Positions 1-9,504 of a DNA stretch of 64,000 nucleotides are shown piece after piece. The notes under the pieces were generated by a model. That model was given only the letters and a program-made list of their open reading frames with translations, was not told the DNA's origin and searched no databases. The DNA is from Actinomadura sp. NAK00032 (GTDB lineage: Bacteria > Actinomycetota > Actinomycetes > Streptosporangiales > Streptosporangiaceae), in contig NZ_CP054932.1 of the NCBI RefSeq assembly GCF_013364275.1, forward strand, positions 8,618,001 to 8,682,000. Direction: 5' to 3'. The first letter of the stretch is position 1; each line of letters begins with the position of its first letter. The translations under genes and the position numbers were made by a program.

Positions 1-934
1 CGCCCGTCAGCGCCAGCTGCGCGAGCGACAGCGGGACGAGCCACGCCCAGGCGAGCTTCTGGAGCTGGTCCTCGCGCATGCGCGGGTAGCTGACCCGCAG
101 CCAGATGACGCAGAACGCCAGCGCGCCGACCTTGAGCAGCGTCCAGAGCCAGCCCAGCTCGGTGTTCAGGAACGGGCCCTTCCAACCGCCGAGGAACAGC
201 ACGGTCGTCAGCGCACAGAGCACCACGATCCCGGCGTACTCGGCGAGCAGGAACAGCGCGAACCGCAGCCCGCCGTACTCGGTGTACGGGCCGAAGATGA
301 TCTCCGAGTCGGCGACCGGCATGTCGAACGGCGGCCGGCGCAGCTCGGCGAGGCCCGCGACGAAGAACACCACGCCGCCGACCGCCTGCCACGGCAGCCA
401 CCACCAGCGCCACTCCTCCACGACGCCCTGCAGCGACAGCGTGCCCGCCGCCATCGCGACCGACGACGCGGCGAACACCATCGGCAGCTCGTACGACATC
501 AGCTGTGCGGCGACCCGCATCCCGCCGAGCAGCGAGTACTTGTTCGCCGACGCCCAGCCCGCCATGATCGCGCCGATGACGCCGACGCCCATCACGGCGA
601 GCGCGAAGAAGATCCCGGGCCCGAGGTCGAGCGCGACCTGCCCGCCGGGCCCGATCGGGACCACCAGCAGCACCAGCAGGTACGGGACGAGCGCGACGCC
701 CGGCGCCAGCTTGAACACCCACCGGTCGGCGTCGCGCGGGACCACGTCCTCCTTCTGCGCGAACTTCACCCCGTCGGCGACGAGCTGCGCCCAGCCGTGG
801 AACCCGCCCGCGTACATCGGGCCGAGGCGGCCCTGCATGTGCGCCATCACCTTGTGCTCGGCCTGCCCCACCAGCAGCGGGAGCAGCGCGAACGCCGCCG
901 CGACGAGGACCAGCTTGACGACGATCTCAAGCAT
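1..934 (-). CDS. nuoH: NADH-quinone oxidoreductase subunit H, second copy (partial)
   Basis: This is the membrane quinone-site subunit of complex I, cut by the left edge of the window (311 codons visible). The translation begins MLEIVVKLVLVAAAFALLPL and keeps family hallmarks: QGRLGPMYAGGFHGWAQLVADG near residue 30, SLLGGMRVAAQLMSYE near 130, PFDMPVADSE near 200 and YTEYGGLRFALFLLAEY after it. The ATG at 934 overlaps the nuoC2 stop by 8 bp, so the two are translationally coupled. A second NuoH (43232-44572) lies in the complete operon, and the two copies are clearly diverged. No nuoD, E, F or G gene intervenes here between C and H, so this set is either incomplete or rearranged. Confidence 0.93.
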   Translation of the reverse strand, partial: MLEIVVKLVLVAAAFALLPLLVGQAEHKVMAHMQGRLGPMYAGGFHGWAQLVADGVKFAQKEDVVPRDADRWVFKLAPGVALVPYLLVLLVVPIGPGGQVALDLGPGIFFALAVMGVGVIGAIMAGWASANKYSLLGGMRVAAQLMSYELPMVFAASSVAMAAGTLSLQGVVEEWRWWWLPWQAVGGVVFFVAGLAELRRPPFDMPVADSEIIFGPYTEYGGLRFALFLLAEYAGIVVLCALTTVLFLGGWKGPFLNTELGWLWTLLKVGALAFCVIWLRVSYPRMREDQLQKLAWAWLVPLSLAQLALTG

Positions 935-1478
935 CCGGACCCCAGTTCTCCGGGACGCCGGGCGGGCGGACGCGGCGGCGGCTCGGCGCCCCGTGCCCGG
1001 ACTCGCCCGGTTCCTTGGCGCCGGGCCACGGCTTGGCGACGCGGGCCGCAAGGACGAAGTCCTTGCGCAGCGGGTGGCCCTCGAAACCGTCCGGCAGCAG
1101 CAGCGGGGTGAGGTTCGGGTGGCCCTCGAAGAGGATCCCGAACATCTCCGCCGTCTCGCGCTCGTGCCAGGCGGCGCCCCGGTAGACGCCCGTCGCCGTC
1201 GCCAGCACGGGGGCCCGCCTCGGGACGCGCGTCCGGACCAGCAGGTGGTGGCGGCGCTCCAGCGAGTACACGTGGACGACGACGGCGAAACCGTCGTCCA
1301 TCTCGTCGACGCCGGTCAGCCAGTCGAAGAACCCGCAGGACAGGTCGTCGCGGGCGAACGTCAGGGCGGCCGTCCAGTGCTCGGGCGGGACGCCGACGGC
1401 GAGTCCGCCGAACGTCTCCTCGCTGCTGACCTCGTCGCCGAAGCGGGCCGTCCAGGCGTCCGCCAGTTCGGCGCTCAC
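927..1478 (-). CDS. nuoC: NADH-quinone oxidoreductase subunit C, second copy
   Basis: This 183-residue hydrophilic subunit of the peripheral arm belongs to the partial complex I set. The family signature is present as HERETAEMFGILFEGHPNLT followed by GHPLRKDF around residues 113-148. It is shorter than the main-operon NuoC (248 residues), which has a long N-terminal extension. The start overlaps the nuoB2 stop by 4 bp (ATGA) and the stop overlaps nuoH2 by 8 bp, so this is one tight operon. In complete operons C is followed by D. Here it is followed directly by H, so this copy must work without its own NuoD, borrow one, or serve another ferredoxin- or hydrogenase-like module. Confidence 0.9.
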   Translation of the reverse strand: MSAELADAWTARFGDEVSSEETFGGLAVGVPPEHWTAALTFARDDLSCGFFDWLTGVDEMDDGFAVVVHVYSLERRHHLLVRTRVPRRAPVLATATGVYRGAAWHERETAEMFGILFEGHPNLTPLLLPDGFEGHPLRKDFVLAARVAKPWPGAKEPGESGHGAPSRRRVRPPGVPENWGPDA

Positions 1479-2425
1479 CGGTCGCGCCCGATCCGGTCGT
1501 CGTGGTCGTCGTCGACCAGCCCCGGGATGATGGACGGGTCGTGGTCGGGCGACCAGCCCCGCTTCCCGCCGCGCGGCGGCGCCGGCCCATCGTCCTTCAC
1601 CGGCTCTTCTGCCTGCACGGGCTCCTCGGCCTGCACGGGCTCCTCGGCCTGAGCGGGTTCGTCCTCGACCGCCGGGACGGGCACGGTGGCCTGGTCGTCC
1701 TCGCCGAGCTGCCGGACGGGCACCGTCTCGTCCGCGGGACCCGCGGGCTCGGGCGCCGCCTCCTCGTCCGACGAAGGCGCTTCCGACGAAGGCGCCTCCG
1801 GAGGCTCAGGCGCAGGCGGCGGCTCTGGGGCAGGCGGAGGTTCGGGCGGGGGCTGGAGAGGACGCCGCAGCACCGTCGCCGACAGCGGGCGCGGTGGGGG
1901 CGGCGGGCTGAGCGGGTCGCCGCCGTCGTAGCGCTCGCCGAGCGACTCGGCCGCGATCTTCTCCTGCAGATGGACGATGCCCTGCAGCAGCGCCTCGGGA
2001 CGGGGCGGGCAGCCGGGCACGTAGACGTCCACCGGGATGATCTGGTCGACGCCCTTGGTGACGCAGTAGGAGTCCCAGTACGGTCCGCCGCAGTTGGAGC
2101 AGGCGCCGAACGAGATGACGTACTTCGGCTCCGGCATCTGCTCGTAGAGGCGCCGCACGGCGGGCGCCATCTTGTCGCTGACGGTGCCGGAGACGACCAT
2201 GAGGTCGGCCTGCCGGGGCCCCGGCGCGAACGGGATGACGCCGAGCCGGATGAAGTCGTGCCGGCTCATCGACGTCGCGATGAACTCGATGGCGCAGCAG
2301 GCCAGCCCGAAGTTGAAGACCCACAGCGAGTAGCGGCGGCCCCAGTTGAGCACGAACTTGACCGGCTTCGGCGCGAGCCGGGACAGCGGTCCCACGCTCG
2401 GCGGCGGTAGATCGATGGTGCCCAC
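1475..2425 (-). CDS. nuoB: NADH-quinone oxidoreductase subunit B, second copy, with long Pro/Glu tail
   Basis: NuoB carries the N2 [4Fe-4S] cluster next to the quinone site. Residues 1-165 are a normal NuoB: the ligand cysteines are Cys43-Cys44 in FGLACCAIEF, Cys109 in SFGACSNCGG and Cys139 in VPGCPPRPEA. After about residue 170 the protein continues for roughly 145 residues of low-complexity Pro/Glu/Ala sequence, with four near-identical AEEPV units near residues 257-275. The main-operon copy (51195-51740) ends at residue 181 without this tail. The reading frame is open throughout and the nuoC2 start overlaps the stop, so the tail is part of the gene rather than a frameshift. Its role is unknown. 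Confidence 0.93.
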   Translation of the reverse strand: MGTIDLPPPSVGPLSRLAPKPVKFVLNWGRRYSLWVFNFGLACCAIEFIATSMSRHDFIRLGVIPFAPGPRQADLMVVSGTVSDKMAPAVRRLYEQMPEPKYVISFGACSNCGGPYWDSYCVTKGVDQIIPVDVYVPGCPPRPEALLQGIVHLQEKIAAESLGERYDGGDPLSPPPPPRPLSATVLRRPLQPPPEPPPAPEPPPAPEPPEAPSSEAPSSDEEAAPEPAGPADETVPVRQLGEDDQATVPVPAVEDEPAQAEEPVQAEEPVQAEEPVKDDGPAPPRGGKRGWSPDHDPSIIPGLVDDDHDDRIGRDR

Positions 2426-2452
2426 AGCGCCATTGTTACAGCGGCCGGCGCC

Positions 2453-2824
2453 TCAGACCCAGGAGAGGACGCCCTTCTTGCCCGCGTAGGCGAGCCCGGT
2501 GGCGAGGAACGCCAGGAAGACGAACATCTCGGCGAGCGTCGTCGCCCCGTAGCCGGGCGCGGAGAAGACCGTGGCCCAGGGGAAGAGGAACACCGCGTCC
2601 ACGGCGAACACGACGTACAGGTAGGCGAAGACGTAGTACCGCACGTAGGAGTGGGCCCAGCCCTCGCCCACCGGGTCGACGCCGCACTCGTACGTCGTCA
2701 GTTTCTCGGCGGTCGGACGATGCGGACGGAGCATCCGGTTCGCGGCCAGCGCCCCGCCGACGATTCCGGCGCCGGCGAGGAGGAGGACGACCACAACGAC
2801 ATATGTGTCGAAATAGTTATGCAC
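2453..2824 (-). CDS. nuoA: NADH-quinone oxidoreductase subunit A, second copy
   Basis: This is a 123-residue membrane subunit with three predicted helices (about 8-28, 65-85 and 93-113). The family motif TTYECGVDP is at residues 43-51, followed by RYYVFAYLYVVFAVDAVFLFPWA. The GTG start at 2824 is supported by a GAGGAGG ribosome site a few bases upstream. It is the first gene of the left-going nuoA2-B2-C2-H2 run and is divergent from the membrane protein at 2979. Only 27 bp separate it from nuoB2. Confidence 0.93.
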   Translation of the reverse strand: MHNYFDTYVVVVVLLLAGAGIVGGALAANRMLRPHRPTAEKLTTYECGVDPVGEGWAHSYVRYYVFAYLYVVFAVDAVFLFPWATVFSAPGYGATTLAEMFVFLAFLATGLAYAGKKGVLSWV

Positions 2825-2951
2825 CAGATCCTCCTCAACTGCGTCTCATCCAGTATCCCCCGCGCAGGATCAAGGGGGAGTGTGACGTCGTACCTCCACC
2901 CCAGGGGCCCACGATGCCATGCTTTTGCTGCACACTAGGTTTGCATTGGGT

Positions 2952-2963
2952 CAGGTTGACCTG
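2952..2963. promoter_or_regulatory. Small palindrome in the nuoA2 / 2979 divergent promoter region
   Basis: The 12-bp inverted repeat CAGGT-TG-ACCTG sits 15 bp upstream of the ATG at 2979. It is a plausible operator for a small dimeric regulator, but short palindromes occur by chance in GC-rich DNA, so support is weak. Confidence 0.25.
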
Positions 2964-2978
2964 GAAGGACGTGACCGG

Positions 2979-4271
2979 ATGAGCAACCCCCCGCCGCCCC
3001 CGGGCTGGGAAAACCCGGGCGGTGGCTCCTGGCCGCCCCCGCCGCCGCCGGCGGGCCCGGGCGGTCCCGGTCCGAGCGGACCCGGCAATCCAGGCGGTGC
3101 CGGCGCTCCGGGCGGACCTCCGCCGCCCGGCGGCTACGGCGGCCCCGGCACGCCGCCGCCCTTCTTCCCGCCGCCCCCCGGCGCCCCGATGGGCCCCGCC
3201 ATGCCCCCGCCGAAGCGCGGTGGCGGCGGCGGACTCGTCATCGGGCTGATCGGCGGCGGCCTCGTCGTCCTCATCATCATCGCGGTCGTCGTGTACGCGG
3301 TGTCGGTGGGCGGCGGAGGCAAGTCGCCCGAGGAGAAGCTGACCGCCGCGGCGGCCAGCATCGGCTCGGCCCGCGCGGTCGAGCTGAAGGGCACCTTCAG
3401 CTCCTCGGAGTCGCTGCGCGGCGAGCTGAACGTCACCAAGGGCGGCCGCGTGATGGGGCCCGTCACCTGGGGCGGCGACAACGTCACCCTCCTCGCCGCC
3501 GACGGCAAGGTGTTCGTGAAGGCCGACCAGTCGTACTGGAAGAAGGAGATCTCCTCGACCGACGACCCGTTCTTCCTCCAGTCGGGCGAGCAGTGGGGCC
3601 GGCTGGACGACGACGAGCTCGACGTCGACTTCAAGACGCAGCTGTCGCCCGCCGCGCTGGCGAGCAAGCTCCGCTCCGCCAGGACGTCCCGGGTGAAGCC
3701 CCTGGAGACGACGTGGCAGGGCAAGAAGGCGCTGAAGTTCAGCACCTTCTCCTCCACCCTCTACATCACCGACGAGGACGACGCCGAGCTGCTGCGCTAC
3801 GAGGCCACCACGCCGCGCGTCGCCGTGGACGTCACCCCGCAGGACTCGGGCGGCGCCTCGGCCCTCATCTCCGACATGCGGTCGAGCATGGGCGAGCTGA
3901 AGGACGCCTTCAACGGCTCGGCGCGGCCGTCGGTCGACGAGTGGAAGAAGGGCGGCTGCAACGGCGACTCCGGCTGCACCGTCCAGGCCAGCATCCGGCC
4001 GCCGATCGGCGTGGAGAAGCCCGTCACGATCGACGTCCGGTTCCGGATCACCGCCGGCACGCTGACCGGCAAGGACCTCGGCAACTGCACGACCCGGATC
4101 ACCATCACCGGCAGCTCCTCGCAGTGGGCCAGCTGCCGGGTCTCCACCAGTGCGTGGAAGAGCTGGGCCAAGGGCACCGGCGGCACCTTCTACAAGCACG
4201 CGCAGTACAAGGTGATCGGCGCCACGTCCGCCGATGTGCAGGCCCTGCAGAACGGTCTCGACAGCGAATGA
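2979..4271 (+). CDS. Proline-rich single-pass membrane protein with extracytoplasmic domain
   Basis: I do not recognise a named family. The 430-residue protein has a Pro/Gly-rich cytoplasmic region (residues 1-80), one transmembrane helix (about 86-110), then a 320-residue outer domain rich in beta-forming sequence. The start is the ATG at 2979, 20 codons inside the longest frame, because a GGAAGGA ribosome site lies about 10 bases before it. The outer domain opens like actinobacterial LppX/LprG-type lipid-binding domains (residues SPEEKLTAAAASIG, then KGTFSS and VFVKADQSYWKK), but this is inference. A Cys pair in GGCNGDSGCTV and two later cysteines probably form disulfides. The next gene (4550) is a diverged paralogue with the same layout. 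Confidence 0.75.
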   Translation: MSNPPPPPGWENPGGGSWPPPPPPAGPGGPGPSGPGNPGGAGAPGGPPPPGGYGGPGTPPPFFPPPPGAPMGPAMPPPKRGGGGGLVIGLIGGGLVVLIIIAVVVYAVSVGGGGKSPEEKLTAAAASIGSARAVELKGTFSSSESLRGELNVTKGGRVMGPVTWGGDNVTLLAADGKVFVKADQSYWKKEISSTDDPFFLQSGEQWGRLDDDELDVDFKTQLSPAALASKLRSARTSRVKPLETTWQGKKALKFSTFSSTLYITDEDDAELLRYEATTPRVAVDVTPQDSGGASALISDMRSSMGELKDAFNGSARPSVDEWKKGGCNGDSGCTVQASIRPPIGVEKPVTIDVRFRITAGTLTGKDLGNCTTRITITGSSSQWASCRVSTSAWKSWAKGTGGTFYKHAQYKVIGATSADVQALQNGLDSE

Positions 4272-4324
4272 GCCGCAGGTGAGGCGCGCGGCGCGGAGCA
4301 CCGCGCGCTGACCCTCGGCCACCC

Positions 4325-4375
4325 GGGTGCCCGGTGGCGCTCCTCCCGTTCCGGAGGAAGCGCCGCCGGGCACCC
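4325..4375 (+). terminator. Strong hairpin between the two paralogues
   Basis: A 17-bp arm (4325-4341) pairs with 4359-4375 with one G-T wobble. An inner CCTCC/GGAGG stem (4342-4346 with 4353-4357) extends it. Only a short T stretch follows, so it could be an actinobacterial terminator without a long U tract. It would insulate the gene at 2979 from the one at 4550. Confidence 0.6.
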
Positions 4376-4549
4376 TTATGCTCTGTGAGGACGCCCCTCC
4401 AGGGCCCCGGCGGCCGCCCCTCATCCCCCCGCGACGGTCCCGAGCCTCGCCGGCACCCTCTGGTGGACGCCTCCCGCACCCCTTGCTTTGTTGCTGACGG
4501 TCGGGCCGAACCCGGGCCCCGGAAGTGAGAAGGGCAGAGCGAGTCCCCC

Positions 4550-6007
4550 GTGAGCGCTGAACAGGACGAGCCGTCACCGGCGTCCCCGTCCCCGCACCGC
4601 CCCCCGCATGACCCCCCGCACGGCCCCGCGAACCCGCCGGGGCGCCCCTTCGCCGCCCGCCGCCGCCCGCAGGACGTCCACGTGGCCGGCCCGGCCCCCC
4701 GCCCGCGCGGGCAGGCCGGCGGGCAGACCGGCGGGTCGGTTCCGCCGGGCGGGGTGATGCCCGGGAAGGGCGGGCGGCAGGGCGGGTCGCGGCGCGCGCG
4801 GGTCCTGGTGGTCGCCGGGGCGGCGGCCGTCGCGGTGGTCGCGGCCGGTGCCGTGGCGGCGGTCGCGCTCGGCGGCGACGGCGAGCCCGCGAAGAAGAAG
4901 CCGACGGCGACCGCGGCCGTCGCGCCGCCGGCGTGGACGGCCGCGCTGGGCCGCAGGCTCAAGCGCGGGACGGGCATGCGCTACAACGGCACCCTCACGC
5001 TGAAGGGCGGCACCGTCCGGGCGCGGCTCCAGGTGGCGCCGTCGGGTGCGGCGACCGGGCGGCTGGTCGCGGGCACGCTGACGGCGGACGTCGCCGCGAT
5101 CGACGGCACGACCTACCTCAAGGCCGGGCTCGCGTTCTGGCGCGCCTACGCCGGCGAGGTTCCGCATCCCGACTACTACGCGGGACGCTGGTCGAAGGCG
5201 CCCGCGTCGATGCCCGGCTTCGACGTGCCGGACGTCCTGGGGCCGGAGGCCATCGCCAAGGCGCTGGCCAAGACGTCGGGAACCCCGCCGACGGAGGACG
5301 TCGGGGGCGTCCGGGCGTACCGGGTCAAGACGTCGGCCGCCGACTACCTGGTGACGGCCGCCGCCCCGTACCGGCTGCTGGCGGTGCGGCCCGCCGGGCA
5401 GAACGCGCCGAGCTTCACCGCCGCGCCCGTGACCGCGCCCGCCGCGCTGTTCGCCGAGCTGCGCCCGCGGGTGGCCGCGCTCGGCGGCGCGGGCGACCCG
5501 GCCGTGCGGTTCCGGCCGGGGACGCTGACGTTCAGCGACTGCGACCAGAACACCAACGGCTGCACGGTGCGGGTGCCCGCCACGCTGACCGCCCCCTCGG
5601 GGTCGGTGCCGGACGGCGCGCGGGCCGCGCTGCGGGCGTCGATCACCTCGCGCGGCGAGCCGCTCGGCTCGTGCCGCACGTCCAAGGGGGTGGGGGCCGA
5701 CCGCTCGGTCCTGCTGGACTGCACCGTCACCGGCCGGCTGTGGCGGACGTGGATGAAGCACGCGCTCGACAACCCCGGCTCCTACCCCTACGAGGCGTCC
5801 GCCCGCGTCGTCGGGGAGGCGGTGGCCGAGGCGGACGTGCCGAAACTGCTCGCGCGGGTCGACCGCGAGCGCAAGGCCGTGCTCAAGCCGAAACCGGCCA
5901 CACCGGGACCGTCCGCCACAGGTGGGGCGGAAGGGACGCAAGGGCCGTCGGCAAAGCGGTCAGAAGGTACAGAGGCGGCTACATCTCAGTCACCGGGACG
6001 CCCGTGA
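4550..6007 (+). CDS. Membrane-anchored protein, paralogue of the upstream gene
   Basis: This 485-residue protein has a disordered Pro/Arg-rich N-terminus (1-83), one transmembrane helix (about 85-107), an outer domain, and a Pro/Thr/Ser-rich tail after about 440. It parallels the protein at 2979: KAGLAFWRAY matches KADQSYWKKE, and DCDQNTNGCTVRVPATL matches GGCNGDSGCTVQASIRP, including the paired cysteines, with further cysteines at matching later positions. The start is a GTG at 4550. No catalytic motif is visible. The likely role is a cell-surface or envelope protein, by location only. Confidence 0.7.
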   Translation: MSAEQDEPSPASPSPHRPPHDPPHGPANPPGRPFAARRRPQDVHVAGPAPRPRGQAGGQTGGSVPPGGVMPGKGGRQGGSRRARVLVVAGAAAVAVVAAGAVAAVALGGDGEPAKKKPTATAAVAPPAWTAALGRRLKRGTGMRYNGTLTLKGGTVRARLQVAPSGAATGRLVAGTLTADVAAIDGTTYLKAGLAFWRAYAGEVPHPDYYAGRWSKAPASMPGFDVPDVLGPEAIAKALAKTSGTPPTEDVGGVRAYRVKTSAADYLVTAAAPYRLLAVRPAGQNAPSFTAAPVTAPAALFAELRPRVAALGGAGDPAVRFRPGTLTFSDCDQNTNGCTVRVPATLTAPSGSVPDGARAALRASITSRGEPLGSCRTSKGVGADRSVLLDCTVTGRLWRTWMKHALDNPGSYPYEASARVVGEAVAEADVPKLLARVDRERKAVLKPKPATPGPSATGGAEGTQGPSAKRSEGTEAATSQSPGRP

Positions 6008-6052
6008 CGCGTGCATACCGGGTCGGTGGGGTTCGGCTTTAGCCGCGCTGTC

Positions 6053-6058
6053 TACACT
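6053..6058 (+). promoter_or_regulatory. -10 element for a leaderless leader-peptide transcript
   Basis: TACACT lies exactly 7 nt before the GTG at 6066, so transcription would begin at or next to the start codon. No ribosome site precedes the GTG, which fits leaderless translation. The -35 is unclear; GTTCGG or TTCGGC at 15-16 bp spacing are the only candidates. Confidence 0.5.
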
Positions 6059-6065
6059 TCGGGAC

Positions 6066-6179
6066 GTGAACTCCACGCCCCTGGGGAGCCGCGGCTCCTC
6101 GACGAGCCCCGCATGCCGGCTGGTGCGGCGGCTGCACGTCGACCTGTGCCGGCAGCGCAGCAGCCTGTGTTCGGGATGA
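6066..6179 (+). CDS. Putative Cys-containing leader peptide upstream of korAB
   Basis: This 37-codon frame starts at GTG and ends at TGA, 154 bp before korA. Its core RRLHVDLCRQRSSLC closely resembles the short actinobacterial putative leader peptides of the RRxHVDLxRxxSxxC type, several of which precede sulfur- or Fe-S-related genes. Cysteine codons occur at three places, two of them near the end. The transcript appears leaderless. I infer translation-coupled control of korAB. Hairpins downstream (CCGGG...CCCGG at about 6194-6209 and GACGGG-TGCTG-CCCGTC at 6301-6317) could take part in attenuation. Confidence 0.65.
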   Translation: MNSTPLGSRGSSTSPACRLVRRLHVDLCRQRSSLCSG

Positions 6180-6255
6180 ACTAGGCGTTCGCCCCGGGTC
6201 GTACCTCCCGGTGAGCGGTCGTCCCGATAGCACCATCCGATCCCGGACATACCAT

Positions 6256-6274
6256 GAAGGTAAGCCTAAGTAGC
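6256..6274. promoter_or_regulatory. Candidate iron-regulator (IdeR/DmdR-type) box
   Basis: The stretch containing AGGTAAGCCTAA matches the left and central part of the actinobacterial iron-box consensus (TTAGGTTAGGCTAACCTAA) at 10 of 12 positions. The right end diverges. It lies about 60 bp upstream of korA, which encodes part of an Fe-S ferredoxin oxidoreductase. This is motif resemblance only. Confidence 0.35.
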
Positions 6275-6333
6275 ATCACGATCCCGGGTGCCTCCCCCGG
6301 GACGGGTGCTGCCCGTCGAGGAGGTCTTCCTCT

Positions 6334-8167
<1,834 letters not shown>

Positions 8168-8175
<8 letters not shown>

Positions 8176-9274
8176 GAACGGCTCCCCCAACGGGAACGGC
8201 GCCGTCGCCAACGGGAACGGCGCCAACGGGAACGGCAGGTCGCTGCTCTCCCTCGTCCCGAAGACCGACCAGAAGCAGACGCTGAAGGACTTCAAGACCG
8301 ACCAGGAGGTGCGCTGGTGCCCCGGGTGCGGTGACTACGCGATCCTCGCGGCCGTCCAGTCCTTCCTGCCGGAGCTCGGGCTGCGCCGGGAGAACATCAC
8401 GTTCATCTCCGGCATCGGCTGCTCGTCGCGGTTCCCGTACTACATGAACACCTACGGGTTCCACTCGATCCACGGCCGCGCGCCCGCGATCGCGACGGGG
8501 CTCGCCACCTCCCGCCCGGACCTGTCGGTGTGGGTGGTGACCGGCGACGGCGACTCGCTGTCGATCGGCGGCAACCACCTGATCCACGCGCTGCGCCGCA
8601 ACGTCAACCTGAAGATCCTGCTGTTCAACAACCGGATCTACGGGCTGACGAAGGGGCAGTACTCGCCGACGTCCGAGCTCGGCAAGATCACCAAGTCGAC
8701 GCCGATGGGGTCGCTGGACGCCCCGTTCAACCCGCTGTCGCTCGCGATCGGCGCGGAGGGGACGTTCGTCGCCCGCACCATCGACTCCGACCGCAAGCAC
8801 CTGCACTCGGTGCTGCGGGCCGCCGCGCAGCACCGCGGCACCGCGCTCGTCGAGATCTACCAGAACTGCAACATCTTCAACGACGGCGCGTTCGACCCGC
8901 TGAAGGACGCGGACGTCCGCGACGACGTCACCGTCCGGCTGGAGCACGGTGAGCCGATCGTCTTCGGGGCGGACCGCTCCAAGGCGCTGCGCCGCACCCC
9001 GGCCGGGTCGTTCGAGGTCGTGAAGACCGCGGACGTCGACCCGTCGGAGATCGCCGTGCACGACGCCCACAACCCGGACCCGTCGCAGGCGTTCGCGCTG
9101 TCGCGGCTCGACCAGCCGGCGTTCGAGCACACCCCGATCGGCATCTTCCGGGACGTCGACCGCCCGTCCTACGACGAGCTGATGCGGGCCCAGCTCGACG
9201 AGGCCGTCGCGAAGCAGGGCGAGGGCGACCTCGCCGCGCTGCTCGGCTCCGGCGACACCTGGCGCATCGACTAG
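8168..9274 (+). CDS. korB: 2-oxoacid:ferredoxin oxidoreductase, beta subunit
   Basis: This 368-residue subunit binds thiamine diphosphate and a [4Fe-4S] cluster. The first cysteines are in VRWCPGCGDYAIL; others are in GIGCSSRFPY and YQNCNIFNDGAF. The ThDP/Mg motif is GDGDSLSIGGNHLIHALRRN, followed by LLFNNRIYGLTKGQ. An unusual Asn/Gly-rich N-terminus (SENGSPNGNGAVANGNG) precedes the catalytic domain. The GTG start overlaps the korA stop by 8 bp, so the subunits are coupled. A strong terminator follows at 9297-9331, making leader-korA-korB one transcription unit. Confidence 0.94.
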
Positions 9275-9296
9275 TCCAGAAGTCCCCGTTCGCGGA

Positions 9297-9331
9297 GGCC
9301 CGGTCCCGGTTCATCCGGGGCCGGGCCTTTT
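9297..9331 (+). terminator. Intrinsic terminator after korAB
   Basis: A 13-bp stem (9297-9309 with 9315-9327, one G-T wobble) closes a 5-nt loop and is followed by TTTT. It starts 22 bp after the korB stop and is the clearest intrinsic terminator in the window. Confidence 0.88.
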
Positions 9332-9504
9332 CACGCCTATTGAACACGTATTGAATAGCGGCGAACGGGGCACTGATGCTCATGACGGCCGTCGGACGAT
9401 TCGCGGCGGTCTTCGGTCGAGACGCGGTCTTCACGCGAGACACGGTGCGGGACGGCGTCTCACCCTGACAGACTGTCGGAGATCATGGAGCCGGGGAGGT
9501 GACG

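Noticed and set aside
105..1652. Long plus-strand open frame across the second nuo locus
   Set aside because: It is an antisense shadow of nuoH2, nuoC2 and nuoB2, which have clear family motifs. High GC leaves many spurious open frames.
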